DNA from: Lachnospiraceae bacterium | GTDB taxonomy: Bacteria; Bacillota; Clostridia; Lachnospirales; Lachnospiraceae | Reading direction: 5' to 3' | Assembly (NCBI GenBank): GCA_028689585.1 | Contig: JAQVCW010000002.1 | Coordinates: forward strand, 124,001-188,000 | Length of the DNA stretch: 64,000 nucleotides | Shown here: one piece after another, positions 25,642 to 34,603 of the stretch | How the letters are laid out: every line of letters starts with the position of its first letter | How positions within the stretch are numbered: the stretch's first letter is position 1 | Notes under the pieces: generated by a model | What the model was told of the DNA's origin: nothing | Databases searched by the model: none | The model's input: the letters and a program-made list of their open reading frames with translations, nothing else | Position numbers and translations under genes: made by a program

Positions 25642-26868
25642 TTACAGATCCACTAATGCCTGATAACTTGCCCCATAATTAATGAAACGTCTCAATGGAA
25701 GCGTTGCTGCTCCGATTGCAGTTGCTTCTTCTCCCAGAATACCTTTTTTTATTCTAATATTCATAGCACTGTATTTCATTTGATGATTACCAATCTGAGC
25801 CTTTAGCTCTTCCCAAAAGTAATCAGAAGACAACATAATTCTTCCAGCCAGTACCACCATGTCCGGATCCAGCAGATTAATACAGTTTGCAATGCCTATA
25901 CCCAGATATTCTATCGCCTCCTGTATAATCGTCTGTGCTGTCATATCGCCTGCCTCCGCAGCCAGAAATACATGTTTTGCCTCAATATCCTCCGGTATGC
26001 CTCCTGCTTCCTTTAGAATTTTTTCGGCATTTTTATTTCTTGCCTCCTGCTGCGCGGTTTTCGCAATAGCATATCCGGAAGAAATGCTTTCCAGGCATCC
26101 ACGATTGCCGCAAGAGCATATATTCCCATCTTTTTTTAAAATCATATGACCAAGTTCACCGCTGCACCCACTGCCTCCGCGGTCAATCTTACGTCCATCC
26201 AGCATTGCTGCCCCAATTCCATAGCCTAAATTAACAGTCAGCACCCGATTTACATTCTGGCTGACACCATACCAGTGTTCTCCCAGCGCCATGGCTCGAT
26301 TTGCATTTTCAATCAATACCGGAGCAGCAAAACGTTTTCGAAAAACAGGCAGTAACTCCACATCTTTCCACATAAAATTCGGTGAAAAGATAATCTTTCC
26401 ACTCTCCGGGTTCAGAATTCCCGGCATCCCTATTCCAATTCCTAATAACCTTTCTTTTGGGATATCAGCATTTGCGATTATCTCCTCCACAAGATCTGCA
26501 ACCCGTTCTAAAAAGCTCTCCGGATTTTCGGTTGCTGTAGATGTCATATAACGGCGTTCATAAATCTGAGCTCCCATATCCATCAAAATGACTTTTACTC
26601 TGCTTCTTCCAATATCCACACCAATCAAATAGAATGCATTTGTAACAAACGTAAGCATTTCCGGAGGTTTTCCGCCTGTAGATTCTCCCCTTCCAAGGGA
26701 ACAGATTAGTTTCATCTCCTCCAGTTCGTCCGTGATCTTCATTACAGAGGGGATACTCAGGCCCGCCATCTTTGCAATCTCAGCTTTATTAATTGGACTG
26801 TTTAATCGTATAATATCAATTACATTTCTTTTGTTTTTTAAAGCCGTCATCTGCTTGTTGTACGCCAT
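25642..26868 (-). CDS. ROK family transcriptional repressor, second paralogue
   Basis: 408 residues, similar end to end to the preceding ROK protein: winged helix INKAEIAKMAGLSIPSVMKI, DIGRSRVKVILMDMG, zinc motif CSCGNRGCLESISSG. The kinase Asp is again lost (ENANRAMALGEHW), so it is also regulatory only. It is a separate transcription unit upstream of the operon, 228 bp before the first ROK gene. The tandem duplication suggests two sensors for the same operon or divergence to a new target. Confidence 0.9.
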   Translation of the reverse strand: MAYNKQMTALKNKRNVIDIIRLNSPINKAEIAKMAGLSIPSVMKITDELEEMKLICSLGRGESTGGKPPEMLTFVTNAFYLIGVDIGRSRVKVILMDMGAQIYERRYMTSTATENPESFLERVADLVEEIIANADIPKERLLGIGIGMPGILNPESGKIIFSPNFMWKDVELLPVFRKRFAAPVLIENANRAMALGEHWYGVSQNVNRVLTVNLGYGIGAAMLDGRKIDRGGSGCSGELGHMILKKDGNICSCGNRGCLESISSGYAIAKTAQQEARNKNAEKILKEAGGIPEDIEAKHVFLAAEAGDMTAQTIIQEAIEYLGIGIANCINLLDPDMVVLAGRIMLSSDYFWEELKAQIGNHQMKYSAMNIRIKKGILGEEATAIGAATLPLRRFINYGASYQALVDL

Positions 26869-26975
26869 TTTTTATACCCCCACATAAAATCACATCAGAA
26901 TACTTTATATAGTCAGTATACCATGGCTTGTAAATTTACCCAACCACTATTTTCCAGGTCCGTTTTCCTCCCATT

Positions 26976-28142
26976 TCACTTCAAATTGATCACAACATAC
27001 TCGCAGTGTCCCTCCGTCCGGATCGGATATCCCCACCCGGCCACGCCAGAGGATACGATAACCTGAGTGTTTCCCTTCTGATATTCCCCATAATTGAGCA
27101 CCCCCGTCAGTTCAGAAAGAATCCCTACCGGCCAGACCTGGCCTGCATGAGTATGGCCTGACACTTCCAGATTCACGCCTGCCTGACTTTCTTCTTCAAC
27201 GGCAATCGGCTGATGATCAGCCGTAATGATAAATTTATCCCGATCCACATCCTTCAGGATCTCATCTACGGACAGCCGGCCAGAGCTGTTCCTCCAACCA
27301 GCGTCATCCCGCCCTGCCAGCACAAGATCCTGGTTGATTTCCACATAGGAATCCTCCAGAATCTGAATTCCATTTGAAGTGATGGCTTCTTCCAGCTCTT
27401 TATCTGTGTAGGTCCGGTTGCCGGTATAGGGCTGCCGGTCATGATTTCCATAGACATAATAGATGCCATATCTGGTGTTCAGACCACCCAGCCTGGCAAA
27501 TACCTCCTGCATTGCCTGATTTGAGGTGCCCTCTTCCACAATGTCTCCGCCCAGAATGACCAGATCCGGACTTTCCTGATTCAGCTCCTCTACCATTTCC
27601 GTCAGAAGCTCCGTGGGCTGTATGGTTGCATAATGAATATCCGTCAGTAAAGCGATTTTATACTCCTGCTGCAATGTGTCTGATGAAACCGTATATTCCG
27701 TCCTGTGAATCTGGCGCATATTCAGGAAACCGTATCCCAGGATCACGGCCGTCAGCGCCAGGGCAAGAGCGCCGCTCTGATGAAGTCCCTGCAGCACATG
27801 ATATCCCCTGGGGAAACGCTTATTGTTAAAAGCTTTGCCATCAGATTTTTTTTCTTCACTCTGATCTTTGTATGAGGATATCCGGAAAATTTTTCGAAGC
27901 AGAAATGCACCGATATCCACCACTGCAAATACGCCCACTGACATCAGAACCACCACTGCCCAGGTGCTCCAGACATTTATGCAGGGCAGAGCCAAAACCA
28001 GAGCAAGCCCCATCCGAAGGACCCGCTGATACCATTTGCAGCCGTCCAGTCCCCAAAAGCGGAGCATTTTTCCGAAACGCCAGTAAAGATACCCTCCGAT
28101 CAAAATAACGGCGATCAATCCCATCCATAAAAAAGTCAGCAT
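26976..28142 (-). CDS. Membrane-anchored metallophosphoesterase (YkuE-like)
   Basis: 388 residues. Three to four membrane spans occupy the first ~150 residues (TFLWMGLIAVILIGGYLYW and others). The calcineurin-like domain follows: LLTDIHYAT (DxH), LVILGGDIVEEG (GD), YVYGNHDRQ (GNHD), ITADHQP and SGHTHAGQVWP (GHxH), which together hold a two-metal site. Related YkuE-type enzymes act on UDP-sugar or lipid pyrophosphates at the membrane; the substrate here is unknown. Good ribosome site AGGAG. Confidence 0.9.
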   Translation of the reverse strand: MLTFLWMGLIAVILIGGYLYWRFGKMLRFWGLDGCKWYQRVLRMGLALVLALPCINVWSTWAVVVLMSVGVFAVVDIGAFLLRKIFRISSYKDQSEEKKSDGKAFNNKRFPRGYHVLQGLHQSGALALALTAVILGYGFLNMRQIHRTEYTVSSDTLQQEYKIALLTDIHYATIQPTELLTEMVEELNQESPDLVILGGDIVEEGTSNQAMQEVFARLGGLNTRYGIYYVYGNHDRQPYTGNRTYTDKELEEAITSNGIQILEDSYVEINQDLVLAGRDDAGWRNSSGRLSVDEILKDVDRDKFIITADHQPIAVEEESQAGVNLEVSGHTHAGQVWPVGILSELTGVLNYGEYQKGNTQVIVSSGVAGWGYPIRTEGHCEYVVINLK

Positions 28143-28240
28143 ATTTTTCTCCTGTTCTTTGGTTTGCTGTATTACAGAATTTCTGGGATTACTATAACCC
28201 TAAAGCTGACTTTAAGGTCAAGCTTATTTTTGTGAAAAAA

Positions 28241-29485
28241 TTATGTCCTCCGGCAAAAGTAATCCTGAAGCTCCGCCTGCATCTCTTCCGGTATCTTTCT
28301 TTCTAATGGAAACTGCTCTGCATTGGCCAGAGTTTCCGCCAGATACCCCAGCAGACCGGCACTGCGCTGCAGGGACCAGGGTGAGATCAGCTCCATGGTA
28401 TCATGACAGGTGTGCATTCCATAGCCATCTCTGTTCAGTGTCATGGAAGGTATGCCTTTCCAGGCAAAGGTATTGGAATCGCTGGACCATACCTGATTTT
28501 TTACTTCACAGCCCCTTCCGGCCTGTTCCATCAAATTCCTGCACCAGTCAGCCGTCCGGGCAGTTCCGGTGATCCCAAGGACATTACCCCCGATGAGCTG
28601 TCCGGCCAGATCCACATTCATATTAAACTGATGATCGCACAGCTCCTGCAGATGCTGCTCCACATAGGCCCTGCTCCCCTTCAGCCCCTGTTCCTCCGCA
28701 CCAAACCAGATAAACTGCAGCGTGCGGGCCGGACGGTTCCGGGAAAAGTACCGGCACAGCTCCATAATGATCGCTGCTCCCGCCAGATTATCATATGCTC
28801 CCGGGCCCTGCGGAACGGAATCATAATGTGCTGTCAGCGTCAGGATTTCGTCTTTCTTTGTCGTCCCTTCGATCACTGCCGTGACATTTTGTGAATGGAG
28901 CACCGTCTTTTTCTGCCGAACGGCCAGCCGGACGGTGGCGGCCTCTGATTCTGCCAGCTTCACTGCATCGGTATAGTGAATCGTGATTCCGGGAATTCCC
29001 TCTTTTGCCAGATGCTTTATGGTTCTGCACGCCGGATGGCGGGCCTCCCCGGTATCCGCCGGAGAACCACTCACCGAAATAAATCCCACTGCCCCCGCCT
29101 CCATCATCTGCTGATATTGCTTCTCCTGTACCGGTCCGTTGATCATGACAATTTTGCCCTTTGACTGGCGAAGGCTGATTTCATCGCCATTTTCTGCATA
29201 GAAAAGCGGAGCCGTTACCCCTGCTGCGGATGTATTACCGCAGTTTTTGTATACAGCGGCGGGGACCATGCCGCTGTATGGTGAGATAACTTCCAGTAAT
29301 TCCTGCTCCGCTATCCTGCATTCAAATGAAAAGGGCTCTTTTTTCACACCGTCAGAAAATTTTTCCGCCATTGCCGCGATTCCATCCGCCGCTTTTTCTT
29401 CTTCTTTTGTCCCTGCCGCTCTGACATAATTCAGCGTTTCCATAAAACGGAACTGACGCTTTCCGTCTATCTGTGAAAAATCCAT
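28241..29485 (-). CDS. M28 family zinc aminopeptidase
   Basis: 414 residues, no signal peptide. Dinuclear zinc ligands in order: TAHYDSVPQG (His, with catalytic Asp nearby), GAYDNLAGAA (bridging Asp), WFGAEEQGLKGS (catalytic Glu and zinc Glu), NMNVDLAGQ (Asp) and YGMHTCHDT (His). A PA-like insert lies at about 110-210. It should release N-terminal amino acids from peptides in the cytosol. It ends 98 bp before the phosphoesterase start and follows the transglutaminase-like gene by 20 bp, probably one operon. Confidence 0.92.
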   Translation of the reverse strand: MDFSQIDGKRQFRFMETLNYVRAAGTKEEEKAADGIAAMAEKFSDGVKKEPFSFECRIAEQELLEVISPYSGMVPAAVYKNCGNTSAAGVTAPLFYAENGDEISLRQSKGKIVMINGPVQEKQYQQMMEAGAVGFISVSGSPADTGEARHPACRTIKHLAKEGIPGITIHYTDAVKLAESEAATVRLAVRQKKTVLHSQNVTAVIEGTTKKDEILTLTAHYDSVPQGPGAYDNLAGAAIIMELCRYFSRNRPARTLQFIWFGAEEQGLKGSRAYVEQHLQELCDHQFNMNVDLAGQLIGGNVLGITGTARTADWCRNLMEQAGRGCEVKNQVWSSDSNTFAWKGIPSMTLNRDGYGMHTCHDTMELISPWSLQRSAGLLGYLAETLANAEQFPLERKIPEEMQAELQDYFCRRT

Positions 29486-29504
29486 TGCTTTCCTCCATTT
29501 TCTC

Positions 29505-32135
29505 CTATCGGTTTAATATCGAAAGCAGCATGGCTCCCGTACCTACCTGATAGCCGCTGCATGCGTAGATCCCGGTGCGGCTCCCTGAAAATACAATGAT
29601 CAGAGGAAGCTGCTCCGGATTCACGTACATTCTTCTTGCCAGCAGCTCAATATTTTCTTCAAAGCTGTCATAATAAACCCGGATGTCCGGAAGCGCCTGC
29701 AGCACCCGCTTCAGCGTAGGATCCTGCAATGCCTCCCCGGAACGTACTACAAAATTCAAAGCCCCTGATACTTTTTTAAACTCCTCTTTTAATTCCAGAA
29801 GTTCATTTAGAATATGCTCTGTAGGCTCTCTGCGCTCTTCCAGCCAGAAGAAAATCCGATCCCTGCCCGCGGCGAGCTTGTCTTCCCGACCATCCGATGT
29901 AAGTTCTGCCGCGCCGCATTTCTGACCGTCCGATGCAAGCTCTGCCGCACCACATTCCCGACCGTCCGATGCAAGCTCCGCCGCACCACATTTCTGACCA
30001 TCCGATGCAAGCTCCGCCGCGCCGCATTCCTGACCGTCCGATGTAAGCTCTGCCGCGCCCCATCTTTTACCATTCTCATCGCACACATAAAATTCCGGCA
30101 CGATAATTTTTTCCAGCATCTCTTCCAGTACCGTTTCCCGCAGTTTAAGCACTTCTTCTTTTGTTTCTCCTTCTGCGATCTGCAGTTCCTTCTGAAGCAC
30201 CAGTTGGTTTCCATTGGGCAGGCGGTTGGTGGTAAGAAGCCGGTATTGTCCCGGGCAGACCTGCAGCTCCAGGGTATGATAAGGCCCGCACAGATTCCAA
30301 TACTGCAGGGAAACATAGGATCCCTTCACCAGCCTTGCAATGCTCCAGTTCTGAAAATACTTCCATGTAACCGAAGGATCCAGCTTCAGCCGTATTTTGG
30401 CTGTCTTTTCCTCTGACTGCAGAACCGGCACAAATGCACCGCTCTTCCAATATTCCATAGCGCCGCTCTCCGGATTCAGCCTGGCCGGTATGCCAAAGGT
30501 CCTGGCTACAGCCACAAATAAAATCCATTTGGAATGTTCACTTCCCGTTCTGCTTTGAAGACAGGCCAAAGGTGTGGTGATCACGCTGGCGCGTTCCAGT
30601 TGGGGATAGCTTTTGATTTGACAGTCAATCCAATTCCAGATTTTTTCCGGTTCGCAGCGAAAGTCTTCGATCTGAGTCTGCGTGAAGCAGGTTTTAATCA
30701 GCGAACGGCAGGGCATCAGAATTTCATGCTCCACTCTGGGATTTAATACATAAGCGTTATAAATCTCCTCCGGATATTCGCCGCTGTTTTTTGCAGCCTC
30801 TTCAAAATATTCTTCCAGCAGCGCAGCGCTCACATCCGTCCGGTCTTTTTCTGACAGAGCATCGAGCATCGCCTTTCTGCACCGCACTTCCTGCGCTCCG
30901 GTCCCTTTTTCCAGGAATATCTCCAACTGAGTATTTTTCCAGTTGGATTTCGCCGCTGTTCTCAGGCGGTCCGCTTTCTTTAACCTCATGCTGCCCAGCT
31001 CTTTTTGCTCCGGCGTGGGCATCACGGTGTTGACGGGTGTATCATGGGGTGCATAAAAATCCAGCTTTTCCCACTCTTTGCTATACTCCGTCTCTGGCAC
31101 AGCCTCCAGAATAAAAGAGCGCTTTTCCCGTGTATCCACTAGCAGACTGCCTCTGTACCCCTCTGCCAGAAGCCATAAGTGCAAAGATCCGTATCCCGTT
31201 TTCAGTCTGGCAATTCCCTGTTCATTGGTTAAAACGACTGCAGCCGGATAATATTCCCCGCTGTTTAAAATTTCAAACTCTACCGATGCATCCGCAATTG
31301 GCTGCTTCTTTTCATCCCTTACCAGAACTTCAATCTCCTGCACCGCCGCATAGCGCTCCAGTTCATTCAGCATGGCTGCCATTCCTTCCTGTCCTATCAC
31401 GGATTCCTCTGTGTTTTCAGGATCAAACAGCCGTGCGTGAAGCACCATCGCCCTGGAGGATGCCTCCGTAAACCACCCCCGGTTCAGCACCATCTGAGGC
31501 TCGCAGGCCCCCAGGAACTTCCAGGTTCCATCACTCCAGGCTTCCACCCAGGCATGATTGTCATCGCAGTGGGACCAGCGGGGCACATAGACCTGACGTG
31601 CCGGGATTCCCACGCTTCGCAGCGCATTCACCGTAAACACGGACTCTTCTCCGCATCTGCCATAGCCCCGTTCACAGACAGCCAGCGCGGACAGGGTTCT
31701 TTCATCCCCGCAGTGATAAGTCACTTGTTCCGCGCACCAGTAATTAACCTCAATGATTGTTTCTTCCATGGTCATTCCCGATATCCGGCCTTCCAGCTTC
31801 TCTGCAAACACTTTTCTGCATGGCCTGATTTCCTCTTCATTGACCCGATGCAGCAGCACATAATTCAGATAAATCTCCTCCGGCAACTCCCGCACCCATG
31901 CTTTTTCTTCCCACAGTGCGGCACCGTGCCTGGCGAAATCCAAAAATACCTCATACGAATAATTAGCCATGTCGCTGAGCGGCATGGCTGTATACAGGTA
32001 TCGAACCGCCAATCCAACAATATCCCGGCAGCTTTTCAGTTTTTCATCCGCCTCTTTCAAAAGCTGCGGAAATTCTGATCTGAGTTTTTCATAGTTTGAT
32101 TCTATTCTTTTTCTGTTTTTTTCCAAAAATATCAT
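29505..32135 (-). CDS. Large transglutaminase-like domain protein
   Basis: 876 residues from ATG 32135 (AAGGA upstream); an in-frame GTG at 32186 lies in duplicated DNA. Residues 1-220 hold a transglutaminase/protease core with Cys161 (GYGRCGEESVF), His194 (DDNHAWVEAW) and an acidic residue in FLGACEPQ. A carboxypeptidase-regulatory-like beta domain follows at about 270-350, then a second degenerate helical/transglutaminase-like half. Near residue 740 are five 12-residue repeats (GAAELASDGQKC type). There is no signal peptide. The role may be peptide hydrolysis given the M28 neighbour. Confidence 0.8.
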   Translation of the reverse strand: MIFLEKNRKRIESNYEKLRSEFPQLLKEADEKLKSCRDIVGLAVRYLYTAMPLSDMANYSYEVFLDFARHGAALWEEKAWVRELPEEIYLNYVLLHRVNEEEIRPCRKVFAEKLEGRISGMTMEETIIEVNYWCAEQVTYHCGDERTLSALAVCERGYGRCGEESVFTVNALRSVGIPARQVYVPRWSHCDDNHAWVEAWSDGTWKFLGACEPQMVLNRGWFTEASSRAMVLHARLFDPENTEESVIGQEGMAAMLNELERYAAVQEIEVLVRDEKKQPIADASVEFEILNSGEYYPAAVVLTNEQGIARLKTGYGSLHLWLLAEGYRGSLLVDTREKRSFILEAVPETEYSKEWEKLDFYAPHDTPVNTVMPTPEQKELGSMRLKKADRLRTAAKSNWKNTQLEIFLEKGTGAQEVRCRKAMLDALSEKDRTDVSAALLEEYFEEAAKNSGEYPEEIYNAYVLNPRVEHEILMPCRSLIKTCFTQTQIEDFRCEPEKIWNWIDCQIKSYPQLERASVITTPLACLQSRTGSEHSKWILFVAVARTFGIPARLNPESGAMEYWKSGAFVPVLQSEEKTAKIRLKLDPSVTWKYFQNWSIARLVKGSYVSLQYWNLCGPYHTLELQVCPGQYRLLTTNRLPNGNQLVLQKELQIAEGETKEEVLKLRETVLEEMLEKIIVPEFYVCDENGKRWGAAELTSDGQECGAAELASDGQKCGAAELASDGRECGAAELASDGQKCGAAELTSDGREDKLAAGRDRIFFWLEERREPTEHILNELLELKEEFKKVSGALNFVVRSGEALQDPTLKRVLQALPDIRVYYDSFEENIELLARRMYVNPEQLPLIIVFSGSRTGIYACSGYQVGTGAMLLSILNR
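29893..30066. repeat. Five tandem 36-bp coding repeats
   Basis: Five head-to-tail 36-bp units encoding GAAEL(A/T)SDG(Q/R)(K/E)C inside the transglutaminase-like gene. Units differ by two to six bases, so the array is recent. Four units carry a Cys at the same place. Copy number probably varies between strains by slippage. Confidence 0.9.
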
Positions 32136-32199
32136 AGCTTCCTTCGATCCCCTGTTCTCATTCTCTATCTTGTTTCCTTCGGCCACCTGTTCTCATTCT

Positions 32200-32970
32200 C
32201 TATCTTTCTTCCCTGTTCCCACTGCCAAGCTGTTCCAGAACGCGCCTGGCTTCTCTGACCTTTTCTTCATCCGTGCGCAGTATTTCAAATTCTCCAATCT
32301 CCGGAAGTCCCATACTGACGCCCTCTTTCCGATATTTCATTTCACTGTTCAGTGCTGTCTTTCCGGAGAGATGGTAGGCACGAATCCCCGTCTGGCGGTA
32401 CAGCGTTTCAATTGCGTCCGCATCCACACCGGCGCCGGCCTGTATCTGAATCCTTCCACGGCTCTGTTCCACCAACTGGCGCAGCAGTCCGGCCCCTTCC
32501 AGACAGTTGTTTTTCTGCCCGGAGGTCAGTATCGTGGAAAATCCCAGGTCGATTGCCTGTTCCATGGCCTCAAACGGATCCGCGCAGACATCAAACGCCC
32601 GATGCAGCGTCACCGACATGCCCCGGGCTTTTTCCATCAGCGTTTTCAACTGACCGATATTCAGCGTTCCATTCGGCTTCAATATGCCGATGACAACTCC
32701 CTGGGCTCCCAGTTCCCGGAACATCTGTATTTCCTCCTGCATCATCGCAAATTCGTAATCAGAATAACAGAAATCCCCGTATCTTGGCCGGATCAGAATG
32801 TGGATCCGGATATCACTGTAATTGCGAATCTCACGAAACAGGCATGGGCTTGGGGTTGTCCCCCCGATCACCAGATTTTGACACAATTCAATTCTGCTGG
32901 CGCCGCCCCGCTCTGCCGCAAGGACTGATTCCACTGAGTCTGCACAGACCTCCAGCGTAAACTCTTTCAT
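32200..32970 (-). CDS. cutC: CutC family protein
   Basis: 256 residues behind AGGAGG. TIM-barrel CutC signature: LEVCADSVESVLAAERGGAS, RIELCQNLVIGGTTPSPCL, HILIRPRYGDFCYSDYEF, VTLHRAFDVCADPFEAM, ILTSGQKNNCLEGA and the IQAGAGVDADAI segment. Annotated as copper homeostasis in E. coli, but the biochemical role is disputed and no copper motif is evident. A 21-bp direct repeat separates it from the transglutaminase-like gene. Expressed with the downstream peptidase genes, most likely. Confidence 0.93.
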   Translation of the reverse strand: MKEFTLEVCADSVESVLAAERGGASRIELCQNLVIGGTTPSPCLFREIRNYSDIRIHILIRPRYGDFCYSDYEFAMMQEEIQMFRELGAQGVVIGILKPNGTLNIGQLKTLMEKARGMSVTLHRAFDVCADPFEAMEQAIDLGFSTILTSGQKNNCLEGAGLLRQLVEQSRGRIQIQAGAGVDADAIETLYRQTGIRAYHLSGKTALNSEMKYRKEGVSMGLPEIGEFEILRTDEEKVREARRVLEQLGSGNREER

Positions 32971-33171
32971 TTGCTTCCTCCTAAATTCATGATCTCATTC
33001 TGGTCTTTACAAATCGTCTTCAAGTTCAAGAACACCTCTGCGTTCTTGCTACGAGGTGCGCTTCATGCTTCGCATGACATGCTCTGCGCGCCTCTGCATC
33101 TACGTTCCACTTCGGTTGTTGCCAAACAAGTGCCACTAATACTTAGCAACCGCCGGAGGCTTTCCAGATAA
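32971..33171. other. Gene-free spacer before long repeat
   Basis: About 200 bp between the cutC start and the long-hairpin repeat. It holds short dyads such as CAAGAACACCTCTGCGTTCTTG (33032-33053) and CATGCTTCGCATG (about 33064-33076). No convincing ORF or standard promoter is seen; together with the next element this is a 513-bp gene-free stretch. Confidence 0.35.
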
Positions 33172-33506
33172 GTTACCGTTCAGCTTTTTACTTGACGCAC
33201 AGCTTTCGGGCGGCTGCCCCAGGTATACCCCAGGTGCATTTGCAGAAAGACTAAAATATGTTCCGATTGCAAAGCAATCGAGAACACGGAGTCTCGCAGA
33301 GACGAAGGCAGCATCTTGGGTTCCACAAGATGTTCCATAGGAATTGGGAGTCATTTGTTTGAACCGAAGGTGAGTTATGGCTCCCAATTCCTGCTTTTGG
33401 AACACCTTGCGGAAGCCTTAGATGCTCTTGACTTTCGAAACAGCACCTGGGGTATACCTGGGGCAGCCACCCGGAAAGCGTCCTCATTTCAAAGCTGAAC
33501 TGTAAC
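33172..33506. repeat. Nested long-hairpin repeat, copy 2 (with inner insertion)
   Basis: 335 bp, same plan and orientation as 2380-2654. Outer arms GCTGCCCCAGGTATACCCCAG match their counterpart near-perfectly over about 30 bp. Relative to copy 1 it carries about 57 extra bases after AAAGACTAA, themselves two small hairpins (GATTGC/GCAATC and GTCTC/GAGAC). The right end runs into the DeoR regulator reading frame and gives its last codons and stop. Confidence 0.85.
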
Positions 33507-34269
33507 CCAGATAAAGCTTCACTCCGGCGGCTTCCAGTGTATCCACCATGGCAGGGTCCGGATATTCATCCGTTATAATTCCCTCTATATCATCCAGCAG
33601 TGCAAACTTGTAGGACTCATTGAAATAGAACTTGCTGCGCTCCATCACAATATACTTATGCCTGCTGCTGTTCAATGCTGCTTTTTTTGTCAATCCATCT
33701 TCCACGCCCAGTGTGGTAAAAGTGCCATCCACCATGTCAATTCCGCAGCATCCCATAAAAGCCCGGTCAAAGCTGTACTGTTTGATCACCTCGATGGCTG
33801 CCGATCCCATAAATCCGTTCACGGTGCGGTACATGACACCACCGGTCCCGATCACGGAAATATTGCTGTTTACTGCCAGAGTCTGCAGAATATCGATCAT
33901 ATTGCTGACCACCGTCAGACGTTTTCCAGAAGCCGCCAGAAGCCGGGCCAGTTCAATATTAGTGGTGGAGATATCCAAAAAAATGGTTTCTCCTTCTTTG
34001 ATCAGCTCCAGAGCCTTCCCGGCAATTTTCCGCTTATGATCCATATGATATTTTTTCCGGTCAATTACGTCCCTCGCCAGAGGATAGTCCTGAGACAAAA
34101 TGGCTCCGCCATACGTGCGCTTCAGCTTTCCCGCATTCTCCAGTATTTTCAGATCCTTCCGGATACAATCCTCCGTCACCTGAAACTTCTCGCTCAGTTG
34201 CTTTACCTTCACTTTTCCTTTTTCCTGCAGACATTCCTCAATTGCACTCTGACGCTCTTCCGTAAACAT
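33484..34269 (-). CDS. DeoR family transcriptional regulator
   Basis: 261 residues. The N-terminal DeoR helix-turn-helix is RQSAIEECLQEKGKVKVKQL and FQVTEDCIRKDLKILE (recognition helix), followed by TYGGAIL. The C-terminal sugar-phosphate sensor has IFLDISTTNIELARLL, LTVVSNMIDI, GTGGVMYRTVNGF and FMGCCGIDMVDGTFTT. Members sense phosphorylated sugars. The last ~7 residues (YSSALK-stop) are encoded by the end of the adjacent long-hairpin repeat, so the original C-terminus was replaced. Neighbouring targets are not evident. Confidence 0.92.
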   Translation of the reverse strand: MFTEERQSAIEECLQEKGKVKVKQLSEKFQVTEDCIRKDLKILENAGKLKRTYGGAILSQDYPLARDVIDRKKYHMDHKRKIAGKALELIKEGETIFLDISTTNIELARLLAASGKRLTVVSNMIDILQTLAVNSNISVIGTGGVMYRTVNGFMGSAAIEVIKQYSFDRAFMGCCGIDMVDGTFTTLGVEDGLTKKAALNSSRHKYIVMERSKFYFNESYKFALLDDIEGIITDEYPDPAMVDTLEAAGVKLYLGYSSALK

Positions 34270-34333
34270 GGCACTCTCCTTACTCTTATCATCGATGAAA
34301 TTTTGTCACGTCCTCCGACTACTTTCAACCCTG

Positions 34334-34428
34334 CTGTCTCTATTCTCTCCTGTCTGTATTCCCCGCTGTCTGTATTCCCTGCTGTCTCTATTCCCTGCTG
34401 TCCCTATTCTCTTCTGTCTCTATTCTCC
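34334..34428. repeat. Six tandem 16-bp repeats upstream of the DeoR gene
   Basis: Six copies of a 16-bp unit (CTGTCTCTATTCTCTC and variants) between 34334 and 34428, about 65 bp upstream of the DeoR start codon. On the transcribed strand the unit reads GAGAATAGAGACAG-like. It could affect promoter spacing or serve as a multimeric operator; no promoter boxes were resolved. Confidence 0.8.
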
Positions 34429-34485
34429 ATTTTACCAGTTTCCCAATTAACATGGAAGCCCATTTCCAAATTCACATTTACTTCC

Positions 34486-34580
34486 GTTACCGTTCAGCTT
34501 TTTACTTGATGCACAGCTTCCTAGCGGCTGCCCCAGGTAAGCCGCCCGGAAAACGTCCTCATTTCAAAGCTGAACTGTAA
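34486..34580. repeat. Long-hairpin repeat family, short deletion form (copy 4)
   Basis: 95 bp: GTTACCGTTCAGC left end, CTAGCGGCTGCCCCAGGTAAG junction and TCAAAGCTGAACTGTAA right end. The centre is deleted as in copy 3 but at different points, showing independent collapse of the long form. It lies 24 bp beyond the oppF stop. Confidence 0.75.
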
Positions 34581-34603
34581 TTTACTTCCAGCCTCCTGGC
34601 TTT

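Noticed and set aside
24214..26868. The two ROK proteins as sugar kinases
   Set aside because: Both carry N-terminal winged helices and have Ser or Ala in place of the catalytic Asp.
29803..30416. Frames with Gly/Arg- or Cys/Arg-rich repeats on both strands
   Set aside because: Out-of-frame readings of the 36-bp repeats inside the transglutaminase-like gene.
33658..34509. 283-residue plus-strand frame
   Set aside because: Antisense to the DeoR regulator and then reads through the 16-bp tandem repeats; no start signal.
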